Made by a program: the position numbers and the translations under genes. A model generated the notes under the pieces. The model worked only from the letters and a program-made list of their open reading frames with translations. It did not search any database and was not told where the DNA came from. This document shows, in pieces, positions 22,535 to 34,253 of a stretch of 64,000 bases of DNA. Positions within the stretch are counted from its first letter, which is position 1; each line of letters starts with the position of its first letter. This stretch comes from Mauremys mutica (taxonomy: Eukaryota; Chordata; Testudines; Geoemydidae): contig NC_059080.1 of NCBI RefSeq assembly GCF_020497125.1, positions 52,207,563 to 52,271,562 on the forward strand, given 5' to 3'.

Positions 22535-22960
22535 AGGGTTGGTCATAAAAATCAGGGGTCGCCCCTCACAAAAAAATAAAATTCTAATGAAATATTTTAA
22601 TTCAAAATCTTTCAAATGGAAATTTTAAAATGAAGACAATGAGATTTGTTTTTGTTTTGTTTTGAATAGCATTTTTCATTTTTTCCCATTTTTCAAAAAC
22701 AAACAAAAAATGACTTTTGGTTCCCCAGTGAGGTTGGGTGGGATCGTTTCCCCTTTCTTCTTTTGTCTGCTTCCCTCTCCCACTAGAAAAAGGTGGGAAT
22801 TAGTTTTTAAAAGGTGGGGGGGGCAAAGTAATCAAAAAGGGGTTTTTATTTGGTTTTGTTTAGAAATGTTCTATTAAAAATGTGCAAAATTACATTCTAC
22901 CCCTGAACAATTTCATTTCTGATGAAACCCCATTTGTCCAATGGGAGATTTCTTCAGTCC
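22535..22960. repeat. GAAAATTTT-type old repeat, copy 2
   Basis: The region is rich in ATTTTTCATTTTTTCCC and AAATGTTCTATTAAAAATG-type inverted A/T motifs, resembling 20455-20690. It contains a G7 run near 22815. Confidence 0.4.
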
Positions 22961-23400
22961 ATTTTTTTAAACCAGCTCTGCTAAGCACCACTTAAGCCCA
23001 CAGGCTTTTCAACATACTTGCCACACCTTCATTCAGCAAAGATGTTCATGCTGAGCATCCATCCATGGAGTGAGTCTCCCCTTCATTCTAGTGGAACATG
23101 TTGTTCTGGAAGCCACTTGTTTTCCAGGCATTTCTGAAACCCTGCAAGTGCTACAGAATAGGATCTCCCCTACTCAAAGGTGTTTGGGGTTGTGACAGAC
23201 AGTGCCATGTGTGTGAGCAAGAGCTGGTGGGGGCGTGGACTGAATGAGGGTGTTGCTTAATGGAGTGAAAGTAACTTGTGTAGTATGCCTCCTTGCTTGT
23301 TGGGAGCTATTTGGATTGAGTTTAGCAGCGTGAATGACCTTGGTGTAGCTTTGGGAGAAGAGAACATTCACCATGACTCATGCAAGGAAAATCAGCATTT
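22961..23400. other. Unrecognised intergenic sequence
   Basis: There is no supported feature. The Harbinger element begins at the right edge. Confidence 0.4.
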
Positions 23401-23781
23401 CTAAGGGTATGTCTACACTACAAGAGTAGTTCAATTCAACTTAACTCGAATTTGTGGAATCGACCTTACAAAGTCGAATTTGTGTATCCACACTAAGGAC
23501 ACTAATTCGACTTTGTGAGTCCACACTAACGGGGCAAGCGTCGACATTGGAAGCGGTGCACTGTGGGCAGCTATCCCATAGTTCCCGCAGTCCCCGCTGC
23601 CCATTGGAATTCTGGGTAGAGCCCCCAATGCCTGCTGGGGGAAAAATGTGTCGAGGATGGTTTTGGGTAACTGTCATCATTCAACCGTCACTCCCACCCT
23701 CCCTCCCTGAAAGCGCCGGCGGGAAATCTGTTCGCGCACTTTTCTGGTCAGTGACAGCGTGGACGCCACAGCACTGCGAGC

Positions 23782-25064
23782 ATGGAGGCCGCTGCGATCA
23801 TCGCTGCACTTATGGCCGTTGTCAACTCCTCGCACCTTATCATCCACCTCTTCCACAGTCAGCTGCTGAGAAATCGGGCGAGGAGGCTCCGGCAGCACGG
23901 TGAGGACATGAAGTGTCAGAGTGGCACAGACCTCTCACAAAGCACGGGATCCCGCGCCGTGGAGATCATGGTGGCAATGGGTCATGTTCATGCTGTGGAA
24001 CGGCGATTCTGGGCCCGGGAAACAAGCACAGACTGATGGGACCGCATAGTGCTGCAGGTCTGGGATGAATCACAGTGGCTGCGAAACTTTCGCATGCGTA
24101 AGGGCACTTTCCTTGAACTGTGTGAGTTGCTGTCCCCTGCCCTGAAGCGCAAGGACACCCGGATGCGAGCAGCCCTGACTGTGCAGAAGCAAGTGGCCAT
24201 AGCCCTCTGGAAACTTGCAACGCCAGACACCTACCGGTCAGTAGCAAACCACTTTGGCGTGGGCAAATCTACCGTGGGGGTTGCTGTGATGCAAGTAGCC
24301 CACGCAATCGTTGAGCTACTGCTCTCAAAGGTAGTGATCCTGGGAAACATCCAGGTCATCATAGATGGCTTAGCCGCGATGGGATTCCCAAACTGCGGTG
24401 GGGCTATAGATGGAATTCACATCCCTATCTTGGGACCGGCCCACCAGGCCAGCCAGTATATTAACAGAAAGGGCTACTTTTCAATGGTGCTGCAATTACT
24501 GGTGGACCATAGGGGACGCTTTACCAACATCAACGTCGGGTGGCCGGGCAAGGTTCATGACGCGCGTGTTTTTAGGAACTCTGGTCTGTTTAGATGCCTG
24601 CAGGAAGGTAGTTTCTTCCCGGACCACAAAATAACTGTTGGGGATGTGGAGATGCCTACAGTGATCCTCGGGGACTCAGCCTACCCGCTAATGCCCTGGC
24701 TCATGAAGCCCTATACAGGCGCCCTGGACAGTGGCAAAGAACTCTTCAACTACCGGCTGAGCAAGTGCAGAATGGTGGTGGAGTGTGCTTTCGGACGTCT
24801 CAAGGGGAGATGGAGGAGCTTACTGACTCGCTCAGATCTCAGCGAAACCAATATCCCCATTGTTATTGCAGCTTGCTGTGTGCTCCACAATCTCTGTGAG
24901 AGCAAAGGGGAGACCTTTATGGCGGATGGGAGGTTGAGGCAAATCTCCTGGCTGCTGATTACGCTCAGCATGACACCTGTGCGATTAGAAGAGCCCAGCG
25001 GGAAGCGCTGTGCATCCGGGAGGCTTTGAAAGCTAGGTTCCTCAGCGAGCAGCGTGACCTGTGA
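23782..25064 (+). pseudogene. Harbinger DDE transposase (HARBI1-like), one stop and one frameshift
   Basis: This nuclease would cut and join the element at TWA targets. From ATG 23782 the frame is open to an in-frame TGA at 24034-24036 and continues in the same frame to 25029. In the 326-codon ORF from 24049 there is a helix-turn-helix-like stretch (about residues 60-82, TYRSVANHFGVGKSTVG) and a DDE domain: D121 in GAIDGIHIP, D209 in ILGDSAYPL and E245 in VVECAFGRLKGRW. HDAR near 171 is also kept. The last 40 or so codons to 25029 are out of frame: another frame from about 24920 to the TGA at 25062-25064 gives the family-like C-terminus (RRAQREALCIREAL). With only two lesions it is a young, probably inactive copy. 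Confidence 0.9.
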
Positions 25065-26765
25065 CTATTCAGTTTCTTTACAGAGAAGCTGAACCTGCCC
25101 CTGTCTCTTTACCCAGTTACTGTTGACTATCCTCTGCAGTTACATACCCCGTTCACCCCGTTTCCTCCCTTCCAACACACGTGTAAAAACAAAATACATG
25201 TTCCATTGTTACTTAACAAAGGTTTCTTTATTAATGACTTTGCGTTAAAGGGTTGAAACTGGGACGCAGACTGTGCTGGGTAGGGTGTGTAGTGATGTAA
25301 AGACCGCCTCAAAACTCGAAGAATGACAGGCTCCTGCTCCTAGAGCGGTCCGCAGTGCCGGACTGGTTGTTTCAACGGAGCCTGCCATCCCTCCTTTTTG
25401 GGACTCTGTGTGCGGGGGCTATGTGACCTTGTTGTGGGGGAGGACGGTTACAGATTCCCCTGCTGCGTGGCTCTGTGGTCCAGGACAAGGACCGCTGCAT
25501 AAGATCTGTAACCGCCCTCCCCCGCTACAAAGTCACGTACCCCCCCACCCACACAGAATCTGGAAACCACCTCCCATACCGACCAGGGTGCCTACTGACT
25601 GCACTGTGTGTGTGACCTGCTGCTGATCCTGCCCCCATGTCTGTACCCTGGTAAAGGTGACTGTCCTATGCAATTACCAACCCCCTTCCCCACCCCCCCT
25701 TCAAACACAGTCTTCTGTACAAAAACATGACGGAAACAGTAATTAACAGCAAAGTACTTTTAATAATCAACTAGACAGTTAGGGGATGAAACTGGGATTG
25801 GGCCTTGGGTGAGTCAGGAAGGGAAGGACTTCTCAAAATTTAGGGAATGAGAGCTTTTGGGTAATTGAGCACTCTGCTGGTGTGCGGTGACAGTTTTCAC
25901 GGCCCCTGGGGCCCCTCCTTCTTGTTATTTTGGGTGAGGTGGGTATCGGACTTTGTGACGGGGGAGGGCGGTTGCAGATACACTGCAGGGGGGCTCTGTC
26001 CTCCTGCCTGTGGTCCTGCAGAACATCCACAAGGCGCCGGAGCATGTCCGTTTGCTTCCTCATTAGTCCAAGCAGCGTTTGAGTCGCCTGCTTGTCTTCC
26101 TCACACCACCTCTCCTCCCGTTCGCTGTGTGAGCGCTGGTACTGAGAGAGGTTCTCCCTCCACTGGTTCTGCTGGTCCGCCTCGGCTCGGGAGCAGCCCA
26201 TAAGTTCAGCAAACATCTCGTCCCGTGTCTTTTTCTTTCGCCGCCTAATCTGCGCCAGCCTCTGTGAGGGGGATGCTGGGGCAGGTCTGGAGACAGTCAA
26301 AGCTGTGTGATGGGAAAAAGGGAGTGAATTCCTTGCAAAGATACATTTTTGCGAACAATGAACACAGTGTAGTCTGTCTCTGTGAACAAGACCATGCACA
26401 GCACCTATCTCATGCGCACTCAGGACAAGTTCAAATTTTCGGCCTTCGCTTTCATTGCCTGGGGTCTTGCACTGGAGATCAGACAAGCGGGGCAGGACAG
26501 CAGAATCGTGTAGCAGCCAGGCATGGTAAGCCGTAGACTTTAGGCTGCTTAAAACTTAATGTATAGCAGTGCCCTCCTGCTGCAGGCAATCCGGAAAGCA
26601 TAAACTCTGCCCCTGTTCCACCCCGTCGCGGCTGTCCCTGCGAAAGATCCCTGTATGCTGCCCCTCTGCAGCCTCCACCACGTGGCTGTAAACCGACGCT
26701 TATTGTTATGCAAAGGAAAAGTGAAGCATTCCCAATACTAATATTACACTAATTCCCCTAATTAG

Positions 26766-27068
26766 ATGCAGGAGTCGCCGAGCGAGATCACCCTGAGGAG
26801 GGTCACTGAGAGAGATAGAGAGCGCATGCTGCGTGAAAGCCAGCACAAACCAGGGGCCTATGCTGCCATGCTCGTGGAGGCAATGCTCCCAGAGTACCTG
26901 ATGATAGCCTGGCGCGGAAGAGTGTGCTACCACGGAGCAACCAATAAGGCAGCTCTCCCGAGGAACCTCATGCGTAGGCTTTTCGATTACCTCCAGGAGA
27001 GCTTCATGGAAATCTCCCAAGACGATTTCTGTTCTATCCCCATATGTATTGACCTTCTTTTCACATAG
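26766..27068 (+). CDS. Extra 100-codon ORF inside the Harbinger Myb intron, function unknown
   Basis: The ORF runs from ATG 26766 (directly after an AG that could be a splice acceptor, ccctaattAG) to TAG at 27066-27068. The protein is charged and helical-looking (TLRRVTERDRERMLRESQ, then AYAAMLVEAMLPEYLMIAWR and LMRRLFDYLQES) with no domain I recognise. An AATAAA follows at 27091-27096, 23 bases past the stop, on the same strand. It lies antisense to the Myb intron, so exon constraints do not explain it. It could be a third Harbinger gene, a 3' exon of a longer transcript, or a chance ORF. Confidence 0.45.
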   Translation: MQESPSEITLRRVTERDRERMLRESQHKPGAYAAMLVEAMLPEYLMIAWRGRVCYHGATNKAALPRNLMRRLFDYLQESFMEISQDDFCSIPICIDLLFT

Positions 27069-27090
27069 TTTATATTCCTGTTCTTTAAAA

Positions 27091-27096
27091 AATAAA
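27091..27096 (+). terminator. AATAAA polyadenylation signal downstream of the extra Harbinger ORF
   Basis: AATAAA occurs 23 bases after the stop of the plus-strand ORF at 26766-27068. It is suggestive of transcript ends but could be chance in this A-rich stretch. Confidence 0.4.
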
Positions 27097-28329
27097 TGTT
27101 TACATGTTTATAGCACTTACCGACTGATCCTTCCCCTGATTCAGAGTCCGGGTTAACGGCCGGGGAGGGTTGGTAGGGGATCTCTGTGAGCGTCGGGGAA
27201 ATCAGCATTGTAAGCGCTGTCGCCTGCCTCGTCCTCCACAAACCCTTCCTCATCTTCCCCATCCGTGAACATCGCCGAGGAACTGCCCGTCGACACTATC
27301 CCATCGTCAGAGTCCATGGTCACTGGTGGGGCAGTGGTGGCAGACCCACCGAGAATGGCATGCAGTGCCTCGTAGAAGCGGCATGTCTGGGGCTGGGATC
27401 CGGAGCGTCCATTGGCCGCTTTGATTTTTTGGTAGCCTTGTCTCAGGTCCTTGATTTTCATGCGGCACTGCGTTGTATCCCGGCTGTATCCTCTGAGTGC
27501 CATGGCTTTGGAGACCTTCTCGTAGGTCTTTGCATTCCGTTTTTTGGAGCGCAGCTCCGAAAGCACAGACTCATCGCCCCGCACAGCGATCAGATCCAAG
27601 ACTTCCCGGTCAGTCCATGCTGCGGCCCTCTTTCTATTCTGAGATTGCATGGACTCCTCTGCTGGAGAGCTCTGCATCGCTGCCAGTGCTGCTGAGCTCG
27701 CCACGATGTCCAAACAGGAAATGAGATTCAAACTGGCCAGACAGGAAAAGGAATTCAAATTTTCCCGGGGCTTTTCCTGTGTGGCTGGTCAGAGCAACCG
27801 AGCTCGGACTGCTGTCCAGAGCGTCAACAGAGTGGTGCACTGTGGGATAGCTCCCGGAGCTACTAAGGTCGATTTCCATCCACACCTAGCCTAATTCGAC
27901 ATAGCCATATCAAATTTGGCGCTACTCCCCTCGTCGGGGAGAAGTACAGAATTCGAACTAAAGAGCCCTCTAGGTCGAACTAATTAGCTTCCTGGTGTGG
28001 ACGGGTGCACGGTTAAGTCGAATTAACGCTGCTAAATTCAACATAAACTCCTAGTGTAGACCAGGCCTTAGAGGCTCCAAGCAAATCCTCAGCTCTCTCC
28101 CTCTGACTAGTAATCACAAGGTGAAGTGCTAGGATTGTTTCTACCTTCACTTACACAGGTGTAACTCCATTGACATCCATGTGAGGGAGGAATGGAGCTC
28201 TGGGTTACTTGCTATTTATTAACTATCCGGAACACTCAGGCAACAAAATCTGCTTTCTGCATGAAGAGTGCGTACATGTCAGAATGTTGGAAACTTGTCC
28301 TTGTTACAAAACCAGGAGTTATTCGTAGA

Positions 28330-28515
28330 CTCCTCGGTTCCAAGACTGGAAGGGATTGCTGTGGTCAGTTTGTCTGTCCTCCTGCGTAGCACAGGCCAGA
28401 GAATTCCCCCAAAATAATTCCTAGAGCAGAGCTCTTGGAAAAACATCCAGTCTTGATTTAAAAATAGTCAGTGATGGTGAATCCACCACGACCCTTAGTA
28501 AATTGTTCCAGTTTA
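28330..28515 (-). mobile_element. Old CR1 3' end, minus strand
   Basis: The TAGACTCCTCGGTTCCAAGA and CCAGAAGGGA-like sequence followed by 'gtgatggtgaatccaccac' is the 3' region of an old CR1 clade, strongly diverged. Confidence 0.65.
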
Positions 28516-29067
28516 TGACTCTACACATGAGAAAAGTTAAGCAGGTGAGTATGTGTTTGCCAGCCTAGGGGCTACATAATTTTACTTAGCATTAGTTTCG
28601 CTTAGCAACTGAATCACAAGAAATAGCTTTGGGCCCAATACTGGAAACATGCAGCTATGTAACATTATGCACATACATAGTTCTATTGAACTCAATGAAT
28701 CTACACACAGGCATAATAATGCTCATACACAAGTGTTTATAGGGTCAGTACAGGAACTAAGCAATATAATTATTTCATTAAAATACAAAGTAATTCATTT
28801 ATTTAATATATAATAATAATTATTTTTATAGTACAGAAATGCTTGAGGTACCAACTTAGCTTGGGGACCCATTATGCTAGGCACTCCACAGAGAGACAGT
28901 AAGAGAATATGAATTATTAACCATTTTTGCTAATTTCTTTTATAATGAAGTAACTATAAAAAAATCCTGATAAAACCTAGAGACTATGATAAAATGACAA
29001 ATGAACAATGAGTCAAGCTAACAAAACCAAGCACAATGCAACAAATAAAGATAAACTGCATAACACT
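28516..29067. other. Unrecognised AT-rich sequence
   Basis: There is no gene. A short SINE-tail-like piece (GACCCATTATGCTAGGCACT) sits at about 28868-28890 and may belong with the MIR-like copy at 29415-29580. Confidence 0.4.
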
Positions 29068-29075
29068 ACCTAGCT

Positions 29076-29386
29076 CAGGGGTCAGCAACCTTTCTGAAGT
29101 GGTGTGCCGAGTCTTCATTTCTTCACTCTAATTTAAGGTTTCGCATACCAGTAATACATTTTAACGTTTTTAGAAGGTCTCTTTCTATAAGTGTATGATA
29201 TATAACTAAACTATAGTTGTATGTAAAGTAAATAAGGTTTTTAAAATGTTTAAGAAACTTCATTTAAAATTAAATTAAAATGCAGAGCCACCCGGACCGG
29301 TGGCCAGGACCTGGGTAGCGTGAGTGCCACTGAAAATCAGCTCGCGTGCCACCTTTGGCACGCGTGCCATAGGTTGCCTACCCCTG
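29076..29386. mobile_element. hAT MITE, family D, copy 1
   Basis: The 311 bp element has ends CAGGGGTCAGCAACCTTTC and GGTTGCCTACCCCTG and a perfect 8 bp duplication ACCTAGCT (29068-29075, 29387-29394). The interior is AT-rich and non-coding, with a GCTCGCGTGCCACCTTTGGC segment near the right end. The same family is at 31799-32110. Confidence 0.93.
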
Positions 29387-29414
29387 ACCTAGCTGTTATG
29401 TAGCTGATTTTGTC

Positions 29415-29580
29415 CATGAATCCCAGAGTGCTTACAAAAGAGGTCACTGCTATTATCCCCATTTTACAGATGGCGGAAAACTGAGGCACAGACTTTCCCA
29501 ACGTCACTTAGCAAAACAGTGGCAGAGCCAAGATTTCCTGAGTCCCAGTCCAGTGCAGTCCATTAGGCAGCACTGCCACA
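29415..29580 (-). mobile_element. MIR-like SINE, minus strand
   Basis: 'ttatccccattttacagatg', 'aaactgaggcacagac' and 'cttagcaaaacagtggcaga' are the reverse of the MIR core and B-box half. The copy is degenerate. Confidence 0.75.
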
Positions 29581-29589
29581 CAAGTTTAT

Positions 29590-29622
29590 TTTTTTAATAT
29601 ACCAATATATTGGTATTTTTTT
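29590..29622. repeat. Short A/T palindrome
   Basis: TACCAATATATTGGTA is a perfect 16 bp palindrome within a longer AATATACCAA repeat, and can extrude as a small cruciform. Confidence 0.6.
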
Positions 29623-29629
29623 TAATATA

Positions 29630-30510
29630 CCAATGGAGAGAGAATGGTAGTGATCCATATATTGAGGTTGCCCTACACTTTCCATTATACAGATTCTTCC
29701 AACTGCTTCATTGAAAAGTTCTAGCTCCTTCCTGGTTTGCAGCAGGACTTTGGAGTTTACTAGGGAATCAGGGAGGTGCCTTGTTAGGCTCCATGAAAAG
29801 CCACCCATATTAGGCTGTCAGAAATCTACCTTTCTTATCTCTGTTTTCTTTAGTAGTACTTGCTAGGAGCTGGCTGTTATAGTGTATGAACATTCCGTTA
29901 GCACACTACATACTGCACATAAATTACCCTCCAGTGGGGACACAGACAAGCTAGACCCTCTTCAAAGTATCTTTTGGGTTCAGGATCATGCCTTGTGCAG
30001 GGAACCAGGAGACCATGAGTTCTAAACTCACTATTCTCAACTCACTGGTGTTATAATTCCCCACCCCCACCCCTTTACAGCCCTTATTATTGAGCAAGGC
30101 ATCATACCTCACTGAGAGGTTGCACAAGCTAGGAATGGAACCCAGCTGTTCCATGGCAGGCTCAATTCCAGGTCCCTTAATCACATTGACCTTTAGAAAG
30201 AGTCTTCCAAAATCTATATTCATGGCTATGCTGTTTGTAAAATGGGCCTACTCATGCATGTCACCCTCTATTTCAGTGTCCTATGCACCTTGTTGGTCCA
30301 AGAGCTACAGTAGGAAGTGGTAGAGGTCTATAGTGCTTTGATGACAGTGCAGGGTTCAGAGACTCCACATCATTGCATGCCGCCAGGTCACTGGAAGAGC
30401 ATTCGTGCTCACGCAGTGGCATAGCAGAAGATGCTTTTTATTTTGAGGCTCCATGTGGAGTTACAGGCACTGGGGCCAAAGATGTGGCCCCATGTGATCA
30501 TCGCGTCCCT
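29630..30510. other. Unrecognised intergenic sequence
   Basis: I see no gene or named repeat in this stretch. Confidence 0.4.
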
Positions 30511-30516
30511 CAATCG

Positions 30517-31479
30517 TAGGGTTGCAAGGTATCCGGTTTTTTACTGGAACCCTGGTCAAAAAGTGACCCTGGTGGCTCTGGTCAGCACCGCTGACCAGGC
30601 TGTTAAAAGTCTGGTTCGCAGCCCAGTGGGGTAGGAAGGCTTCCCACCTACCTGGTTCCGCGTGGCTCCCAGAAAGCAGCAACATGTCCGGTTCCTAGGT
30701 GTAGGGGTGGCCGTGGAGGCTCTGTGCGTTGCCCCCACACCCGCCAAGCGCCAGCTCTGCAACTCCCATTGGCCAGGAACTACAGCCAATGGGAGCTTTG
30801 GAGGTGGCACCTGCCGGGGGGGGGGTGTGCACACATAGCCCCCTGGCTGTGCTTCTGCCTAGAAGCCGGACATGTCACCGCTTCCTGGGAACTGCCTGAG
30901 GTAATCGCCACCCACAGCCCGCACTCCAAACCCCGTCCCATGCCTCAACCCCCTGCTCCAGCCCTGAGCCCCCTCCTGCACCCAAACTCCCTTGGAGAAC
31001 ACATCTCCTCCCACACCTCAACTCCCTGCCCCAGCCCAGAGACCCCTCCTACACCCTGAACCTCTCCTTTCTGGCCCCACCCAGACCCTTCACCTCCAGA
31101 CTAAAGCTTGTGTCCCCTCTCACACCCCAAACCCCTGCCTCAGGTTGGAGCCCGCTCCCACACTCTGAACCCCTCAGCTCCACCCTCCAGCCTGGAGTCC
31201 CCTCCTTCACCTCAAACCCCTCATCACTGGGACCACCCCAGAGCCCTCTTCCCCAGCTGGAGCCCTCACCCCCTCCCGCACCCCAACCCCTGCCCCAGCC
31301 CAGTGAAAATGAGCAAGAGTGACAGGGTGGGGGACAGCGAGCAAGGGAGGGGGATGGAGTGAGCAGGGGCGGGGCCTTGGAGAAGGGGCAGGGCATGGGG
31401 GGGGGCCTTGGGGAAGGGGCAGGAAATGTGGTGGGGCAAGGGTGTTCAGGTTTCTGCTATTAGAAAGTTGGCAATCCTA
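30517..31479. mobile_element. GC-rich non-autonomous DNA element (TAGGGTTGC ends)
   Basis: The left end TAGGGTTGCAAGG and the right end read inward TAGGATTGCCAAC are similar inverted termini; no target duplication is clear. The interior has a perfect 11 bp inverted CCAAT-type core (CTCCCATTGGC at 30763-30773, GCCAATGGGAG at 30785-30795) and a long C-rich minisatellite (about 30910-31310). The family is recognisable as common in turtle genomes; superfamily uncertain. The ORFs over it are composition artefacts. Confidence 0.65.
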
Positions 31480-31798
31480 CAGACTGACCAACGCCAGTGA
31501 GGAGTCGACCAAGGCAACATCATACAGTCCAGCGCTGATCTGCACCAGCTGGTAGGTGCTCAGCTACTGGTAGCTGAACATGAATTCATTAAAATTTGTA
31601 GAGGGTTTTCCATCTGAGGATCTCAAAACACTGGAGCCCTGACTCTGTTACCCTTATTATTACTGATTGGTACCAAACTCTGTGAACAAGTCCATTTAAA
31701 TCAGTGGGACTCCATGTGGAGTAAGGCTCTCTTGTGCACCAAGAAGGGTATCCGAATCTTACCCATTATTATGCCAAGAACAGTATTACAGTCTAGTG

Positions 31799-32110
31799 CA
31801 GGGGTTGGCAACCTTTCAGAAGTGCTGTGCTGAGTCTTCATTTAGTCACTCTAATTTAAGGTTTCGTGTGCCAGTAATACATTTTAATGTTTTTAGAAGG
31901 TATCTTTCTATAAGTCGATAATATATAACTAAACTATCGTTGTATGTAAAGTAAATAAGGTTTTTAAAATGTTTAAGAAGCTTCATTTAAAATTAAATTA
32001 AAATGCAGAGCCCCCCCAGTTCGGTGGCCAGGACCCGGGCAGCGTGAGTGCCACTAAAAATCAGCTCGCGTGCCGCCTTCGGCACACGTGCCATAGGTTA
32101 CCTACTCCTG
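31799..32110. mobile_element. hAT MITE, family D, copy 2
   Basis: The 312 bp element has ends CAGGGGTTGGCAACCTTTC and GGTTACCTACTCCTG and a perfect duplication GTCTAGTG (31791-31798, 32111-32118). It is nearly collinear with 29076-29386. Confidence 0.93.
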
Positions 32111-32119
32111 GTCTAGTGG

Positions 32120-34130
32120 ATGGGAACACCTCTAGTTATCTACCTTTGGGGAAATACAAGGGATGGACATATTCACTGGGGAGAACGCTGCTTTGATCCA
32201 CTGCCTATGCACCACTCAGGCAGTGCTAAGATAATAGACACTCCATAACCTTAGCTGGGGTTCCCCTGACACAGGGAAGGCTTCAGCAACTGTAAAGCTC
32301 ACAGAGCCCCTTGAAACATCGGGATCAAGGGGCATGCATTGGACAGGAGAGGGAAAAAGCATAGCTGGAGAGCAGTGTGGTCAGCTGGTGCAGATTAGCA
32401 CAGCCCTGACCTATGCAGGCTGTGATCGGCTCCCTGAAAAGCCGTCCTTCATCTGCTGCACTCAGTGGAAGATGGACAAAGCAGAGAATCTGGCCCACAA
32501 TTTGTACTGTCCTAATGCATTAACAAGGGAGTGTGGAGGAGGTACATGACTACAAGCACCTACACCTTCATTACCAGCATGTGTGCGTACAACACAAAAC
32601 CCAACTCCTGCATCCCAGGAGTAGAAGATACATTTAAATATGAATCAGTGGCAAGGCCCAGGGCACAACAGGTCAATAAAATTAGAAGAGAGGCAGGAAA
32701 TGCAGCATTTTTCTTCTCCTTCCCTCCCCCTCTTGTGTTAATGGTGGAAATTTCTCAATATGTTGCTAGGTCCCAGGGGAAAGAAGGGCACCCAGCTCCA
32801 CATTAGCATAAAATCTTGTTTTCAGACGCATGAGGCTCCTGTCTTCATCCCTTACCAAGAGGCATTAGCACTGCCTCTGCTATACTGTACCTGCATGTAG
32901 CTTAAATGGGATTGATTTATTTGCCATATATAGTATTCCCCAATGCATCCACATGTATTGGATGCATTTATATACATGCTGCTTAACAAGTGTTCCATCA
33001 GACCACTTAGACCCTGGTTATTTAAAAATGACTTTTCAATGACCTATAACATGCCTTTTGCTTTTGTACAACACGCAGCTGACAACAGATTTGTCAGAGC
33101 AACTGCCTTGCTAACAAATAATAGATCCCAACTCAGAAGGTGACATTTAGGTGGAATTCAATTCACTTGTTTGTGTTTTTTCTTTCTTCTTTTTTTGTTT
33201 TTTGTTTTATGTATGATATCTTTTCCCCTTTGATTCTTATTTTAAGGTCAGCAGAGCTGAGGAAGTAGAGCTGTTATTAAAAGGAAAAGCTTTATTTGAT
33301 TTGGAGTAGACTCCAGGCTGTCAAGCAGGATTTCTGACAGTACAACATAGGATCATTTCTTTTTATGGTGTGCTCAAAACTTCTCTCTCATAAAGGGGTA
33401 CAGTCAAGATCTTAAACCCAATATTTTCCCTGCCTTAAAAATTGTGTCAGATTTTGGAATACGTTCTCTGGATTCTCAGTAACATTTTTTGTTATGACTC
33501 ACTGCTTCCTTGCCTATATTTTCATGCACAAGAGACCAGACATGCGCTCACCCTGCCGGCTCAATTTAATAAATAAATGATGATGATGATGATGATGAAG
33601 AACAAAGAAGGAAATAAACAAAGGAGATCTATTGTTGTGATGCAACATTTCTGTTTCAGACCAATTCTGATAACTTCACCCATGTTGGTTAGAATCTTCT
33701 TTAATCCACAAGTAGTCCCATTGGAATGCACGAAACTATTTGAGGAATAAGGAATAACTCAAAGTTAACTGAGGCTGGCAGAATCTGGGCTGAAATTGTT
33801 ACCCTAAGTTAAGAGAAGGAAGGTGGCTGTGATTAGGGGTCCTACAGACTTCTGATTAGGTCAGAAATTACCATGGTAATGAATCAGAAATTTCTTGAAA
33901 CAAAGGAAAATATTTGTATTTAGAGGCACCGACAGCCAAGTTCAATTGGACACACTGATCTGATCCTAATGGTTCACCATTGTCCTTTTGGACATCATAC
34001 TGTGGGAGACGCTGATGGACTGAGACACCCATTCTTCCAAAACCTCTGCCTGTTGTGTCTGAAATCCATTTTCCATGCTATAGATGCACCAATGAGGGTG
34101 AAGAGGTGCCAGGACAGGAAACAGAGAGAA
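32120..34130. other. Unrecognised intergenic sequence
   Basis: There is no supported gene. A (GATGAT)n microsatellite lies at about 33579-33597 and T-rich low complexity at 33176-33206. Confidence 0.4.
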
Positions 34131-34253
34131 CACTAGTGTGATGTTGCACTCCATATGCTTTATGAAAATATGCTTATGAATATGATGTAACTGGAATATG
34201 CTTTATGCAAAACATCTCTTGTAAGGTATCATTACAAAGTTTATAATCTACTG

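Larger units (their letters stand above)
25833..27758 (-). pseudogene. Harbinger Myb/SANT-like DNA-binding protein, two exons, damaged
   Basis: In characterised Harbinger elements the Myb-like partner binds element ends and helps bring the transposase into the nucleus. Exon 1 lies on the minus strand from 27758 (or the later ATG at about 27677) to a donor GTAAGTG at 27121/27120. It encodes a trihelix domain (about residues 46-137 of the 201-codon ORF: RAAAWTDREVLDLI, RKNAKTYEKVSKAM-like, FYEALHAILGG) then an acidic Ser/Gly-rich tail. A frameshift near 27190 moves the last residues (PYQPSPAVNPDSESGEGS) to another frame. Exon 2 starts after a CTCCAG acceptor at about 26286 and encodes RRRKKKTRDEMFAELM and a Glu/Gln/Arg-rich coiled-coil tail ending at 25833. 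ATTAATAAAGAAACC opposite about 25215 could be its polyadenylation signal. Confidence 0.85.
23405..28067. mobile_element. Near full-length PIF/Harbinger DNA transposon
   Basis: The 4.66 kb element has inverted ends: left GGGTATGTCTACACTAC, right read inward GGCCTGGTCTACACTAG. It is flanked by TAA on the left and TTA on the right (both TWA, not identical), as is typical of Harbinger 3 bp targets after decay. Subterminal regions are rich in TCGAATT/TTCGAC motifs. It carries a DDE transposase on + (23782-25064) and a convergent Myb/SANT-like gene on - (25833-27758), the two-gene organisation of the superfamily, plus an extra + ORF (26766-27068). A deleted relative is at 58518-60166. Confidence 0.92.

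Noticed and set aside
23454..23903. 149-codon ORF overlapping the start of the Harbinger transposase
   Set aside because: It spans the Harbinger subterminal region in a different frame from the transposase and has no family resemblance.
26706..27020. Minus-strand 104-codon ORF in the Harbinger intron
   Set aside because: It is antisense to the better supported plus-strand ORF and lacks a downstream signal. It is probably its shadow.
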